Counted from the stretch's first letter, positions 10,713 through 24,050 are shown. The stretch: DNA of 64,000 nucleotides from Cloeon dipterum (GCF_949628265.1 NC_088786.1:16120001-16184000), one strand, 5' to 3'. The notes: generated from the letters alone by a model not told the origin. Made by a program: numbers and translations.

Positions 10713-13617
10713 ATGGCGAACTCGTCGTACTGCGGCGACTTTGACTACCTTGTCACGGCTTACAAGAATCTGCACGGGTACGTGAGCTTGTCAGTGTGCA
10801 TGGCAGGGACCGTGAGCACCGGCCTCAGCATGGCGGTGCTCTCAAGACCAGAGCTGGCTGCACCCACCTCCTCCCTCCTGTCCGCGTTGGCTGCTGCGGA
10901 TGCCCTTGTCATGTTGGAGTACATTCCGTTTGCTTTGCACCAGTACGTGATGGTCGATCGGCCGCCGACCGAGAGGTTTTCCTACGCCTGGGCTGTATAC
11001 GTCCTTTTCCATGCAATCTTCACTCAGGTATTTCATTAATTATGGGCATGGGTGCAAAATATTTAAAAAGAGTAATGATTTTAACAGCGCATTGACAAAT
11101 AGTTTGAGCTTAAGTCTCTATGGAGAAGATAATTTTTTTAAGAAGAGATGTAGTTGCAGTTTTTATGTAAAAATATTTATAGCAACAAGTTTTAAAATAT
11201 TTCACTTCTCCCGTAATATGTGAAGAAAGAAACGTTAAGATTAAAAGGATATTTCAAAACCAAAATTTTGTTGCTAATCAATTTTTAAAGAACGTAATTA
11301 ACTCCCACTGGCTACGTTTTAGCGGATGTCCGCTTTTGAAAATTGCAGGAAGTGTGTGAAAAAAGGGGGCACACAATCCCAAATAATAAATAAAACGAAC
11401 CCTTAAAATGTTTTGGGTAGTATGCCTTTTCTGCACTGTCAATAAGGGCACAGGCACTGACTGACAAGACCTATTAGTCTTGGTCTGTCCAAAAAATGTG
11501 AAAAAAGGGCAATTAATTACTACATATTTACTTGCAATGAGAGAAAGCGCTATACTAGATCTCATTCTTAATCGGTCCAGGCATCTTTCCTTAATTAAAT
11601 TCCCGCATGAACGGGCATTAAAAGATGGAATATTAGCATAGCGTGACTCTTTCGTTTCAACCTTTTAATAGCTCCAGTGAAAGTTAAACCGCGTTTATGA
11701 TGATTTTTAAAAGCAATTTGCAAGTTCATTGCAGGGAATTATTATGAGATTTTCTGTTGTTTTCCTGCCGCGTTTATTTATTCCAGAATAGTTTATTAGA
11801 TAATATAAGCTGAGTGGTCGACCCATACGACACAATTCAGAAAAAACCGGACGTAAAAAGGTTGGCGCGCAGAAAGGAAATTGAATGTCTCTGTAATTAG
11901 ATCTTAATCCAGCTTTGTCACCTCCTGGCTGGAATTGGCAGAGGAGCGCCCTAGATTATTGTGTTGCACGGTAACATAAATCAATGAAAATATTATGCAA
12001 TCTTGTCAATACTGCGAGAAAGGAAAAATGTTCTGCTCAAAATTATAGGGTTGGGATTTTAGCCGAGAATCGACTATTTTTTCTGTGCGTTCACTTTTTA
12101 CATTTAGACATCAAATGAGCACGAATCCACGAATCATGAAATTTCAAGACTTTGGAGCCACAATTAAAACCATCTTTTTAGACCAAAACCATCTAAAACA
12201 GTCTTTTGATCATAAATGTACTACAATTTTGTTTAATTATTTAAATAATCATCATCACATCGTCAAAATTAATTTCCCTAAATATTACATGCATAAATAT
12301 CAACTTTTAAGATAAACCGTTCATAAAATTCTCAAGCATATTTGGCAATATAAGGTTGCGTATAGTGAAAGTGAGTTTTGCAATGTTGCCCTCTAAACTA
12401 AATGATAAAATTCTGATTCATATATAAAGCAGGCTAAAAATTCTCGAAATTCTCAAAGACACATATCAAAAAGACACATACGTTACTTGGCTTTGAGAAA
12501 CTGGCTTCATTGGAGCCAAACACCGCCAAATTGAGTTCCAAAACCGTCTAAACAGTCGTCTTTTTTGTCAAAAAACCATCTAAAAATCCCAAAACTTATC
12601 AAATCGTTTTTTGGCTATGCCATAAAAGTCTTTGTCTAATCCTATAAAAAATTTATTCAATTATAATACCAAAAAAGCTGACATGACATTTGGAGCAAAA
12701 TAATGAAAAAATAAAAATAAAACAGCATTCAATTATTTTTAAAATATTTCCAGGTTTTTCACACAATCAGCATCTGGTTGACCGTGACTTTGGCTGTGTG
12801 GCGATATTTAGTGGTACGGTACCCGACTCAAAGTAGAGAATGGTGCTCAGAAAAGGGCACAAGATACGCTATTTTAGCAGCGTACGTTGGATCTTCAATC
12901 ATTTGCATTCCTCTATACTTGTCATTCTCTGTATCGCCATTCGAAGGTGGAACCGTCTACTATGTAAGTACACGCTTTACTGTTTTATAAATATTTACTC
13001 AAGATATTGCACACTTGAATTAATTAATTAACCCCCTCCCCGTGAAGGTCAGACTAAGCAAGCTTGGCGGCGCTGGAGGCCAGTTGTTAATCTACATTAA
13101 TTTCTGGATCTATTCGGTCCTAATAAAACTGCTGCCCTGCGTCATTCTGAGCTTCTTGAGCCAAAGACTTCTGGCTGCTCTGTGGGAAAACAAACAGCGT
13201 CGTAGATCGTTACTCAATAAAGATGACAAAGATGGTAAACAAGGAACTGCTAATTACCCTGCGCTCTCTGGTAACTAACCTAATAATATGATTAAAGGCG
13301 ACAGGACGAGCCGGCTCCTACTCGCCGTTCTCATTCTCTTCCTGGTCACAGAGCTGCCCCAGGGAATTTTGGGCCTGTTGACCGTTTTCCTTGGCGACAA
13401 CTTCTTTGCCCAGTGCTACACGAGCATGGGCGAGTTGATGGACCTCCTTGCCCTCACTTCCAGTACCCTGAACTTTCCCCTCTACTGTCTCATGAGCAGA
13501 CAATTTCGTGCTTCATTTGCTGCTATTGGCAAGGCTATGTTCAACAAAATCTTCCACAGAGACAATCCCCAGCAAGCAGTTAACAAGGGCAGAAATACTA
13601 GATCGTCACAGTTGTAG
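10713..13617 (+). CDS. Class A peptide GPCR, myosuppressin/DMSR/sex-peptide-receptor type
   Basis: Seven-helix neuropeptide receptor of the plasma membrane. Exons are 10713-11027, 12754-12963, 13048-13234 and 13298-13617 (phases 0, 0, 1), giving 343 residues. A 5'UTR intron probably ends at TTTTTAG just before the start. The family assignment rests on: TM3 with HTISIWLTVTLAVWRYLVV, where WRY replaces DRY; TM5 with YINFWIYSVLIKLLPC; TM6 with RTSRLLLAVLILFLVTELPQGILGLL; and TM7 with MDLLALTSSTLNFPLYCLMSRQFR. The ELPQGI and NFPLYCLMSRQFR segments are typical of myosuppressin, FMRFamide-like and sex-peptide receptors in arthropods and of nematode DMSR receptors. The N-terminus is short (about 20 residues) and there is no Cys at position 3.25. 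The basic third loop ends in NKDDKDGDRTSR across the last intron. The ligand cannot be told from the sequence; an RFamide-type peptide is an inference from the family. Poly(A) signals lie at 13766-13782. Confidence 0.9.
11028..12753 (+). other. First coding intron of the GPCR gene (1.7 kb)
   Basis: Donor CAG|GTATTT, acceptor TATTTCCAG|GTTTTT. AT-rich, with the short motif AACCATCTAAAA at 12187-12198 and 12574-12585. I see no nested gene. Confidence 0.8.
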
Positions 13618-13765
13618 ACTCTCTTTCTGATTTCAAGAGTTTTATTGGTCACAAGGATGCAATTTTTAGAATTTCATGCTTTAATTATTTCTTAAGACTT
13701 GAAGAAGCCCGTAGGATGTAACATATTTATTGGGTTTTTCTGTTGTACAGAAATCATTGTGTAGA

Positions 13766-13782
13766 AATAAATGGCGAATAAA
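13766..13782 (+). terminator. Poly(A) signals of the GPCR gene
   Basis: Two AATAAA hexamers (13766-13771 and 13777-13782), about 150 nt past the stop. Confidence 0.55.
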
Positions 13783-13915
13783 TAAATTAAGTAATTAAGA
13801 ATGGTGATATCTCAAAATATCAAATAAAAAACACTTTTTGTCCTAAATAAAAATCTTATTTTCAAGAGGCTTATCAAAATTATTAAAAGACAGCGTTAAG
13901 TGCGTTGCCGCCAAT

Positions 13916-13921
13916 TTTATT
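13916..13921 (-). terminator. Poly(A) signal of HINT1
   Basis: AATAAA on the minus strand, 62 nt past the HINT1 stop. The GPCR and HINT1 transcripts therefore end tail-to-tail within about 150 bp of each other. Confidence 0.6.
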
Positions 13922-13982
13922 GACGAAAAGTCTCCAATTAGTTTCCAAAGGATGGAATTAGGTATTATCAAGTGTCTATGAA

Positions 13983-14733
<751 letters not shown>

Positions 14734-15822
14734 AGTCGTCTTGCAACGCGGAGTGAACCTGATAAGAAATTTAAAATTTATTATTTGCTCTGGTCTAGTG
14801 ACATGGAAACGAAATAAAATGTATTGTCTACTGTAGCAATGCGCTAAAAATTCGTTATCACTGGTACATTGTACTATACACGATTAAAAAATAGTAACGG
14901 CGCAAGCGCTATTAGCAAAACAATCGGCTAGAAAATTTAGAATGAGATGAGTGATGATTACTAGCATTTAATTCCGGAAAACATACTGTTATAACATCAC
15001 CAAGAGTAATAAAACTTGCAATGAGAGTTAAATAAAATTAATGAACAACCTCCACTGTACAGGGCGAGATGCAGATGATAGTCCTGCAGGGCCTGTGATC
15101 AGCCGGTACGTCTGTAGTAGCAGGCGCATGGCACGCATGCGTACTCCAAGGAGGTTGTACGCACAAGGGGGCGTAACACGTCAAGCAGTGAATGAAGGGT
15201 TGCAGCTCTCCAGTGCGGATTGTAAATGGCGTACGTCAGCATGAGATATGAAAGAACCTTTTTGTTTGACGTAGCACCCGTGTAATTTGTTGTCAAAATT
15301 TCTGGTGTGGCAGTGAAAACGTTTGTGAAACTCTAGCCCATCTACTGGAAAGTCTCAGCGAAAAAGCAGGGCCGCAACGCCCAGCTTTAAGCCTAGTCTT
15401 CGATCGTCTGTTGCTTAAAAATTTATTGGCAAATTTTAAAATTCAGATTTTACTTTATTTCGAGAAGGAGAGCAAAGCTGCAAATTTGTTTTGCTGATCA
15501 ACAATATAGCATTTCAAGGTGAGACCTCAACCTGCAGTCGAGAGTGATTTTCCAACCCTATGGACTTAAAAAGCACGATGCATTTTACCCATCATGATGA
15601 TGCCACAGTAGGAAAATTCCGAAAATTCAATACATATGATAGATGTTTTGAATGTGGAAAAAATTATTCATGTTAAAATATTTTTCGTTTCAATATTTTA
15701 TTAATCCCTGTAGATACTATGTATACGAAAAAATCGGAAAATTTTATTTTGACTTTTGAAAAAATGAGTTTTATAGCAATGAATTAACTCACACATCTTC
15801 TCTTTTTTGGCTGTAATTGCAG
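14734..15822. promoter_or_regulatory. Shared upstream region of HINT1 and TM9SF4
   Basis: The two genes are head-to-head with about 1.1 kb between start codons. TM9SF4 has a 5'UTR exon ending at 15518 (TTTCAAG|GTGAGA) and a UTR intron ending directly at its ATG (TTGCAG|ATG). HINT1 has a UTR acceptor near 14759. The transcription starts therefore probably lie within about 15040-15480, which is also the most GC-rich part. ACAACCTCC near 15045 and GGAGGTTGT near 15150 form an inverted pair about 100 bp apart. Confidence 0.6.
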
Positions 15823-18578
15823 ATGTTGTCGCCTAGATATAAAGTTGTCGTACTTGTGGTATCTGCATATCTAAGTTGCTGCCATGCATTCTACGTGCCC
15901 GGCGTGGCGCCTGTTGAATTTCACAAAGGATCAAAAATTGAAGTGAGGGCTGTCAAGATGACCAGCACACACACTCAACTTCCTTATGAATACTATTCAC
16001 TGCCTTTCTGCCTGCCAAAGAATGGGACGTTTATCTACAAGTCTGAAAATCTTGGTGAGGACTCTATTCAGAATATCAATCGGTATTTCAGCAAAATAAC
16101 TGGCACTTAACCTTCTAGGCGAAGTTTTGAGGGGCGATCGCATTGTCAATACTCCTTATGAACTTCGAATGGCTGAAAACATTCCTTGCAGGCTTCTCTG
16201 CCATTCGCCTGGAAACCCCATGACCTGGGGAGACGAATCCTCCCAATCTGTCATAAATAGAATTCAGCATGAATACTTTGTCCACCTGTAAGCCATGCAA
16301 AATTGTAATCATATCCTGTACTCATCTTTTATTGTGTTTTAAAGCCTTGTCGACAATCTTCCTGTGGCCACAAGAGTGACTGATCCAGACACAGGAGAAG
16401 TTCGGTTTGAGCACGGCTACAGACTTGGCATGACAATTGATTCAAAGAGCTACGTGAACAACCATTTGAAACTTAAACTTCTGTACCACACAGAAAACAA
16501 GTAAGCTGCTCCTCTTGACGTCTTTTCTTTTTATAAAATTAAATCGTGTCTATAACTAATGCAATTTTCCCCCTTTGTCATTTTTGCGCAGTGACACATT
16601 CCGAGTTGTTGGTTTTGAAGTCGAAACCTACAGTATTGACCAAAGCCAGATGACCTTTGACAAAGCTAAAGGAGGGTCAGACTGGCAGTGCACCTTCCCG
16701 AGCCAACACAAGCAGCAGTTGGTCAATCCACATGGAGGCACACGGCTGTTCTTCACGTATAGCGTCGAGTGGCACCCCTCCCCCATCAGCTGGGCTTCTC
16801 GGTGGGACATTTACCTCCGCATGTCTGACGTGCAGATCCACTGGTTTTCCATTGTCAATTCACTGGTTGTAGTTTTCTTCCTGTCAGGTAAGGAAGTTTT
16901 TAATTGTTTAAAGTTTGGTTCCAATTTAAAAGTTTTCAGGTATATTGACCATGATCATGGTCAGAACTCTTCGCCGAGACATTGCTCGCTACAACCAAGA
17001 TGAGGGCCCTGATGAGGCGGTGGAGGAGACAGGATGGAAGTTGGTCCATGGAGACGTGTTCAGACCCCCTAGACACCCGCGACTTTTTGCTGCCGTGCTC
17101 GGGAGCGGAATTCAAATCTTTTTGATGGCCCTGATCACCATTTGTAAGTGTTTAATTCGAGTTGAGACTTGGAACTTTAAAAGACACAATACATATTTCT
17201 GCAATTTGAACACACATCATCCTTCAAATAATTAAAATTAAATAGCATTTTGAAGAAATGGAATTCAGCTTAAATTTCTTCTGACTGAAAATTATGACGA
17301 CTCTGCTTTCATTGGAATTTATTAAGGACAGTAATTCAATGTTGTGAAATTTTCAGTCTTTGCAATGCTGGGCATGCTGTCTCCTGCATCTCGTGGTGCT
17401 CTTGCTACTGCTGCCATTTTCCTCTACGTGTTCATGGGACTGATTGCTGGTTACTTCTCTGCAAGAGTTTACAAAACCATGAAGGGCAAGGAGTGGAAAC
17501 GTGCTGCATTTTTGGTTTGTGCTTAACTCCTGAGAGAGAGAGAGAGAAATATGCAGCAACAAAATCTTCTCTTCTGCAGACAGCCACGTTGTACCCTGGA
17601 ATAATCTTCTGCAACTGCTTCTTCCTCAACTTTTTCATCTGGGGCAAGCACTCGAGCGGAGCTGTTCCCTTCACCACCATGCTGGCTCTCTTGTGTCTCT
17701 GGTTCTGCATTTCTCTGCCTCTGGTCTACCTGGGATACTACTTTGGATTCCGCAAACAACCCTTCCAGCATCCAGTCCGCACTAATCAGATCCCGCGACA
17801 GGTGCCAGAGCAGCTTTGGTATATGAACACTTTCCTCTGGTAAGTTGATATGTGCACACTGAAACATGGCCTCATTTAATTTGTATTTTAGCACCCTAAT
17901 GGCTGGTGTTCTACCGTTTGGAGCCGTATTCATCGAGCTCTTCTTCGTATTCACTGCTATTTGGGAGAACCAGTTCTACTATCTCTTTGGGTTCCTTTTC
18001 CTTGTCTTTTTGATCTTAGTCGTGTCTTGCTCGCAAATTTCTATTGTGATGGTGTACTTCCAGCTTTGTGGAGAGGTAATTTACCAATTTAAATTGTGGC
18101 ATAGTCCAAACCTGCCAGTATTTTCATGGAATTTCTAATTTTAATTCCAGATAGAATTTAATAACAAAGAAAGAAATTCTAGTAGATTGAAAATAGCTTT
18201 GTTAAAAAAAAATGTACATTTAAAAAGCGTTTATGCTACTCCTTGTTTTATGAGGAAGAACTTTTATTTCTTAATAATTTTGGCAGATTAGGATAATTGA
18301 ACAGTTAATAGTTTTTTTAACTATCTTATTTCCGACAGGACTATCGTTGGTGGTGGCGAAGTTTCATCGTTTCTGGAGGCTCCGCGGTGTATGTGTTTGC
18401 ATACTCTGTGTTCTACTTTGCCACAAAACTTGAAATCTCCGAGTTCATCCCTACATTGCTGTACTTTGGCTACACAGGCATCATGGTGCTCACTTTCTGG
18501 TTGTTGACTGGCACCATTGGCTTTTTCGCCGCCTACGCCTTCATAAGGAAAATTTACGGTGCTGTCAAGATTGACTAA
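15823..18578 (+). CDS. TM9SF4: TM9SF4, nonaspanin
   Basis: Nine-span membrane protein of Golgi and endosomes; the family acts in membrane-protein sorting, adhesion and phagocytosis. Nine coding exons: 15823-16054, 16119-16287, 16345-16500, 16592-16887, 16940-17143, 17357-17514, 17580-17839, 17892-18075 and 18339-18578, giving 632 residues (human TM9SF4 has about 640). There is a signal peptide to about residue 23 ([11 protein letters not shown]). The lumenal domain has [35 protein letters not shown] and [10 protein letters not shown]. The first membrane helix starts at [21 protein letters not shown] (about 265-285), followed by [13 protein letters not shown] and eight helices, including [25 protein letters not shown] and DYRWWWRSF. 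The C-terminus AVKID matches the KxD/E Golgi-retention signal of the family. The start exon begins exactly at the ATG after a UTR intron. A poly(A) signal AATAAA lies at 18793-18798. Confidence 0.97.
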
Positions 18579-18876
18579 ACATTGAACTGTGATACAAGCA
18601 GCCCACTTCTTACCAAGTTGATTGAAGTGTAGTTTGATCTTATCAAGTGGATGTATTTTATGTGAAGAGTATTTCATGCCAGTCACTTGTGAATTCTTCA
18701 AATCTTTTTATTTTAACTGTAGTGCACATACTAAAGAGTTTTGGAGTCTGCTGAATTTACATGTAAGGCTATAAAAATTGACTTAAAAACTCAATAAATC
18801 ATTAAGATTTGCTTTCCATAATATTTGCTTTTCAATGAATACAAATGAAAAAAATCTCTTACAATTAGAGAAATAA
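18579..18876. other. Tail-to-tail gap between TM9SF4 and NOL11
   Basis: 298 bp between the two stop codons. It holds the TM9SF4 poly(A) signal AATAAA at 18793-18798 and, on the minus strand, AATAAA within the T-rich run near 18705-18712 for NOL11. The 3'UTRs therefore probably overlap antisense. Confidence 0.6.
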
Positions 18877-21242
18877 CTATTTATTGACAATGTTCATCCA
18901 GTTTGGATCTGTCATAGGAAATACAGATTTCTTGAATATAAATGGTTTTGATTCGCATTCAAACTTTTTGACAACATGTTCAATTAGTGGCCTCAGTTTC
19001 CCCAGTTCCTTGGTGTGCGCGATCTGTAATAAAAAATAAGTCTATCATCAGCAATTACATCATTACATGATATGATTATTAGAGCATTTAAACATTATTT
19101 CATGTTTGACTAATTTAACCATAAATTCAAGGGCTTATTACAATGAAAAACAATTCACTCACCTGCATGTCGATAACTGCGAGAACGAAATTCAGAACAG
19201 TGGTGACCTGTTGATCACACGTCAAAAGGCAGTACTGATAGTGTGCGTCCAAGAGAACAGAAATCCACTGGACCATTTGATTCTGGAAATCAAAAAGCGT
19301 GCTATTTATTAGGTTAAATACACAATTATTCAACATACCATGATGAATTCCGAGTCAGTCACCAGATCAGACCCGTCGCAGAGCTGTGCGGCTGTGTGCT
19401 GAATGAAGAGCATGGCGTCTGGAGGGGAGATGTACCTTCTGGCCTCTGGCAACAGTTTGATGGCACTGAACGGTTTCGATAGGACAAGGTGCAGCAATCG
19501 TTTTCTCCCGCCCATAAGTGGCGACTCAGGTGGAAGAGAGGCAGAGCAGTCGTCAACGTCTGAGTGGCCGTCTGAGAAGTCCTGGTCTTCGCCCCGCAAG
19601 CAGTACGAAACCAACTTTGCCAACACGGCTTCAGACACTTTCTTCATGCTTTGTAGCAAATGCGTTATAGACGCGACGTCTTTCTTCTCCATAAGGGCTG
19701 GTAACAAAATATCGCTGATCCTGATCACCAAGAAAATTTCATCACGCATCTGTTGGCACTCATTTCTAGGGCACTTACTTGTTTTCAGGGAGTCCCTGGC
19801 TAAGAAGTTCGCTAAAAGTGGCTTCTAAGTTTTGTGGGACAGATAGCTGGGTCACTTCTGATGGCGTATCTTCCCACTCCAAAACCTCAACCGTGTTATC
19901 TGCAATAAAAAAAATGAATGCGTTATGTTTTAATATTAGTTTAACTTCACTCACCAACGCAATTGGACGTGCCAAGCAAGGCAGACAGCTGTGTGCCTCC
20001 ACTGTTGATTGGTGCAGCGAAAATTTGGCTCTCCGAGAATATGAACAAATTGGAAGAGAACGGCCCAAACACAAGAGGAGAACTTTCTTTGCTTTTAATT
20101 TTTCTCGTCACTTGAATTGCCTTGAAATTGAGGTTGAAGACTCCAATCACTCCAGCTAGAGGTATATAAGTTTTTATCAACAAATTCAACAGCAAAGCTT
20201 AATTAATATAGTAAATTTTTAACAGAGGGCAAAATACTACTAACCTGAGTCAGTCAAATTAGTCCCAAACAATGCAACACTTCTTGTTGTCATCGGAGTC
20301 ATGCTAACTTTACTGCAGCCATTCAAACTTTGGATCTTCCCAAGGCACTTGCCAGGAAACTCTTCACTGTTGAAGAAGTCGAGCATGAAGATTTGCTTGT
20401 CACTCCCTACAAATGCAGTTTTGTTATTATAGGAAAAACTCTTGAATAATGTATGCATACACAAAGTGACCATCAAATTTTCTACAAATGAAACGTCAAG
20501 CAGCTGGAAACCTTTCCTGCGTGTGTCGATTTCTCTAATCGGTATTCCATCATCCACTGTCCAGCATTTCGAGCAATCCTGTTGATACAAAATTTTAGGT
20601 CAAAGTTAAAATTTTGAACTATACATATAGGCACTCACGGATGAGATAAACACGGCAATTTCTTTGAGTTTGTCTTTCTCAAAAAAGACCCGTGATGCTT
20701 TCCCTGGCAGCACGTCTGGAACTTTCAGTTTTTTGTTTGACAGAGCATCCTCAACTGACATGATGGCTCCATTTTGGAAGACGATACTAGCATTGCCATT
20801 TATAATACAGACTTTCAAAATTGGAGACTGGACCTGAGGACATGTTAAATATAATAGATTTTTCTTTCGGCATGAAATTCAAGCTAACCGTGTTTTTCTT
20901 AATTTTCTCAAGGCTGGTAGCACTCTCCTCCCAAGAGAGGATTTTGTTACTTTTCGTCACTGCAATGTAGACCGAGTTTTTCTCGTCATACACTGCAGCA
21001 CATGAGAAGCCTTCATTCAAATTCCAACTGCAAATTGGTCTCTGGTCGATAACCTAAAACAATATGACAAAATTATTTTGATTGCTCTCATCGTTTTTGG
21101 TACAGGGACAAACCTTAAACTTGGTGACAGATTTGTTGAATGTTACCAAAATAAATTCATCGTCAATCTGTTCAATTCCTTGAAGTCCGTTTTGATTCTG
21201 GGTAGTGCAAAACTCAAACAGATTTCCCAGCTCTTCTGACAT
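18877..21242 (-). CDS. NOL11: NOL11, nucleolar protein 11 (t-UTP/SSU processome)
   Basis: In vertebrates NOL11 belongs to the t-UTP complex, needed for rDNA transcription and early 18S pre-rRNA processing in the nucleolus. Nine exons: 21242-21114, 21053-20889, 20833-20639, 20578-20245, 20155-19955, 19899-19779, 19720-19339, 19282-19163 and 19023-18877, with most introns near 60 nt, giving 597 residues (human about 719). The N-terminus has MSEELGNLFEF and the family-like GLQGIEQIDDEFILVT. A beta-propeller-like region with repeated hydrophobic strands follows (for example SWNLNEGFSCAAVYDEKNS). The helical C-terminus has KKDVASITHLLQSMKKVSEA, LLPEARRYISPPDAMLFIQH and NQMVQWISVLLDAHYQYCLL, which correspond to the NOL11 C-terminal domain. 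Similarity is distributed rather than concentrated in one motif, so the name is likely but not certain. Confidence 0.82.
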
Positions 21243-24050
21243 TTTCACACAGGGAAATTAAAGTTCTTAAAAGCGTTGATCTGCTGAAACAATGATAAAA
21301 TCGTTAAATTTGCAATGGTTTCAAATCGAAAAGGACTTGATTATTAAATATCATATATTTCGAGGTTTCCTACCTTTGCTAATGTTTTAACTAACTCAGT
21401 AAAGATGTGCCAAATGAATAAATTACACGTGTTTGTGTTTCAGGATTTTATTTGATATTTATGTCGCACACCGCACGGCACATCCACATGAGGGTGAACA
21501 ACAATTCGGTTTGGATTCGCGAGTCTCCTGCCACCTAGTGAGTGCCAGAATAACTTGAACCTCAAAAGCGCGCAACTCTACCTAATCGCAACTCTACCTA
21601 ATAATAATAATAATTATTGTTAAAATTGGAATAATTTTTGTTTCTCTTTCTAATTTGTGTAACATAACAATGATGAGATGGGTTAGGAAAGGAAATACAT
21701 TTTAGTAGCTTTGAAGCGCATTTAAACAAATCAATAAAAGAGGTTTTTTTATTTTTATTATTTATTTATTTATTTTATTATTTTTTTAGTTTCCAATTAC
21801 GCATGTGTCTTCTCAAAATCATTTAGCATGAATCGCATAAAATTGCAGAAGATTCCACTGATTTGCTTTAAAATATCATAAATAATTTAAAATTTTAATT
21901 TTCTTTCGGAGAGCGACACGATCATTTCCCTGATCTGACCTTTTTATAAGAAGTGAATAAATAATAATTAATATACACGTGTTTTTGCAATGGGAAAGAG
22001 AATTAACCACATTTCAAAAGATTCTCAGCCCTCATTAATAACAGCAAAACAATCAAACATAATCAATAAGGTACCTGGTCTAAAAATGACTTAAGTGGGA
22101 AATGGGAACTTCATGTATTTTTCTACCACGTTTTTGTAAACAGCAATTTTTCCATAAATGTTATTATACTTTCGAAAATTTATGAAATTTCCAATCTTTA
22201 AAACCTTGTTTCAATGTGTTTGGCCGCTTAACTTAATTTCTCTGTGCGCAGCATGCACATTGCCAGAAAAAATCGGAACCTGGAAAAAATATCTAAAAAA
22301 AATTAAACCTGCCGTTTTTGCATGTCGTTGCGAAACCTGTATAAATTAATTTTTTCTCAATCGCAGGTATCATTTCTTTTTTGCACCACGCATCACGGGG
22401 TTGCGCCGTGGCAGGGTGTAGGATGCATGACAATAAAAAGCGGTTGGTAAAAATAGGGAAGCAAAAAGGACTCGCAGCAGAAAGAGGCGGAAAATAGGCT
22501 GGCAGAAAGCGGCGGCAGAGAGCAGGTATAAGGTTATTCCGTGTGACATGTTAATTTAAAATTCATATTTCCCTACTTTGTCTTTTTATGTCCTCGTTTT
22601 GAATTTGAAATTTTTCAATCTTCTCGGTTTTGTGTTTAGCTTTTTAAGGGTGGCTGCATACATTATATTGTCTTCCATTTGCTGCGCCGTATATTTTACT
22701 GCACACAGTGCTTCTATTTCGCTTGAGGTATTCCCCGGGGCGTCATATAAATCATCCTGAAGCTTGTGAAATAGCTGTACGCCATCATAACTTTTATTCT
22801 TCGCTTGCTGCCATACCACCGCACTCGGGCGGGCATACACACACTCCGCCGGCACTGCCACCGAGACCAATTGATTCATGGCACCTCGCCTGCTCCCGAG
22901 AAATTTAATTTAGTGTTTCATTTCTTCCATATTTATAAAGCCCACCATAAAACACGAATATGAATTTCGCTTTTCCGTCACTCGCTGCCGCGCGCGCTGG
23001 ATTGGTGCAAAAAGTTGCGGATTATTGTGCTTCGGGGTGCACTCGGGTATTGCCGCTGCCGTCTTTTTGATTATTGCACCCCCTAAGGGAAATTGCGTGA
23101 ATACGTTGCTCTGCCAGGTTCTTTCAAATCATATCCATTGAGATCTTCGCAAACTATTGACGCAAAGTGCGACAAAGAATTATAAAGAGGATAAAATCAC
23201 GTTTGTAAAATTAAATATTAATCAAAGTAATTAAATTATTAATGAAAAGCTCAATTTTTTTATAAATTTACGTCAATTTTAATTTAAAAAATTATAAATG
23301 ACAATGTGTATTTTGCATTTTGTCATATTTAAGTTTTGATCCAACATAATTATTTAAAAATATTATTTGCATCTATATATTATTTATATTTTTAAATAGC
23401 TACTAAACCTTTTAGCAATATTTTCCAAAAATTATCGGTATTTCCATGATAAAAATGATTTGATATTTTGTAGTATAGATTGATAAAAGTAGTGTGTAGT
23501 TTTTAAATTATAGTTTCAATACCATCATGATATTTTGTTATATTTTTAGGGTGCTATTGAGGTGTTGAAATAACCAAGTTTTTAGGAATTTTCCAAATAT
23601 GAGTAATCATTGAGTTAGTTTTTAATGTTTGAATAACTCAAAAATGTACTTCCTTGTATGGGATATTTCGCCTTAAAAGTGTGTAGCATAACTATAAATT
23701 TTCAGGCATGTAGTTTTCGAGAAACAAATGGTAATGAAAGATTGCAAAATTGTGTTTTTGTGTTCATGTGAAAGTGAGATATTGCACAAGCGATCAATAT
23801 TATTTAATAATTTAAATGTGAATAAGGTACTTTAACGACTCCAAATGTTTTACTCTTGCAGGTTTATTTTTTGCATTCTAATTGATATCAAATTTGAAAA
23901 TTATGCATCTTCACCTGAAAAGAGCTTTATGGTTGATTTAATTGAAATTTTTGTTCTGCTGTGTTGAAATTAAGTCTAATTTAAAATCCAACTGCTCTCT
24001 AATAGATAATGGAATTAAGAGCTAATCAATTATTTCAGTCTCATTAAATA
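21243..24050. other. NOL11 upstream region and AT-rich intergenic DNA
   Basis: The NOL11 5'UTR and promoter should lie in the first few hundred bases. A low-complexity TTTATT/TTATTT run sits at 21743-21788. A moderately GC-rich patch lies at 22370-23110, and very AT-rich DNA at 23150-24050. No coding exon is recognised. Confidence 0.5.

Noticed and set aside
13276-13278. In-frame TAA in the GPCR frame, suggesting a pseudogene or readthrough
   Set aside because: A normal 63-nt intron (13235-13297) with GT, a branch point and AG removes it and keeps the frame.
19766-19778. 13-nt intron between NOL11 exons 6 and 7
   Set aside because: Too short to be spliced; the 58-nt alternative ending at 19721 gives the same phase.
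19403-20159. Plus-strand open frames of 126-141 residues
   Set aside because: Antisense shadows of NOL11 exons.
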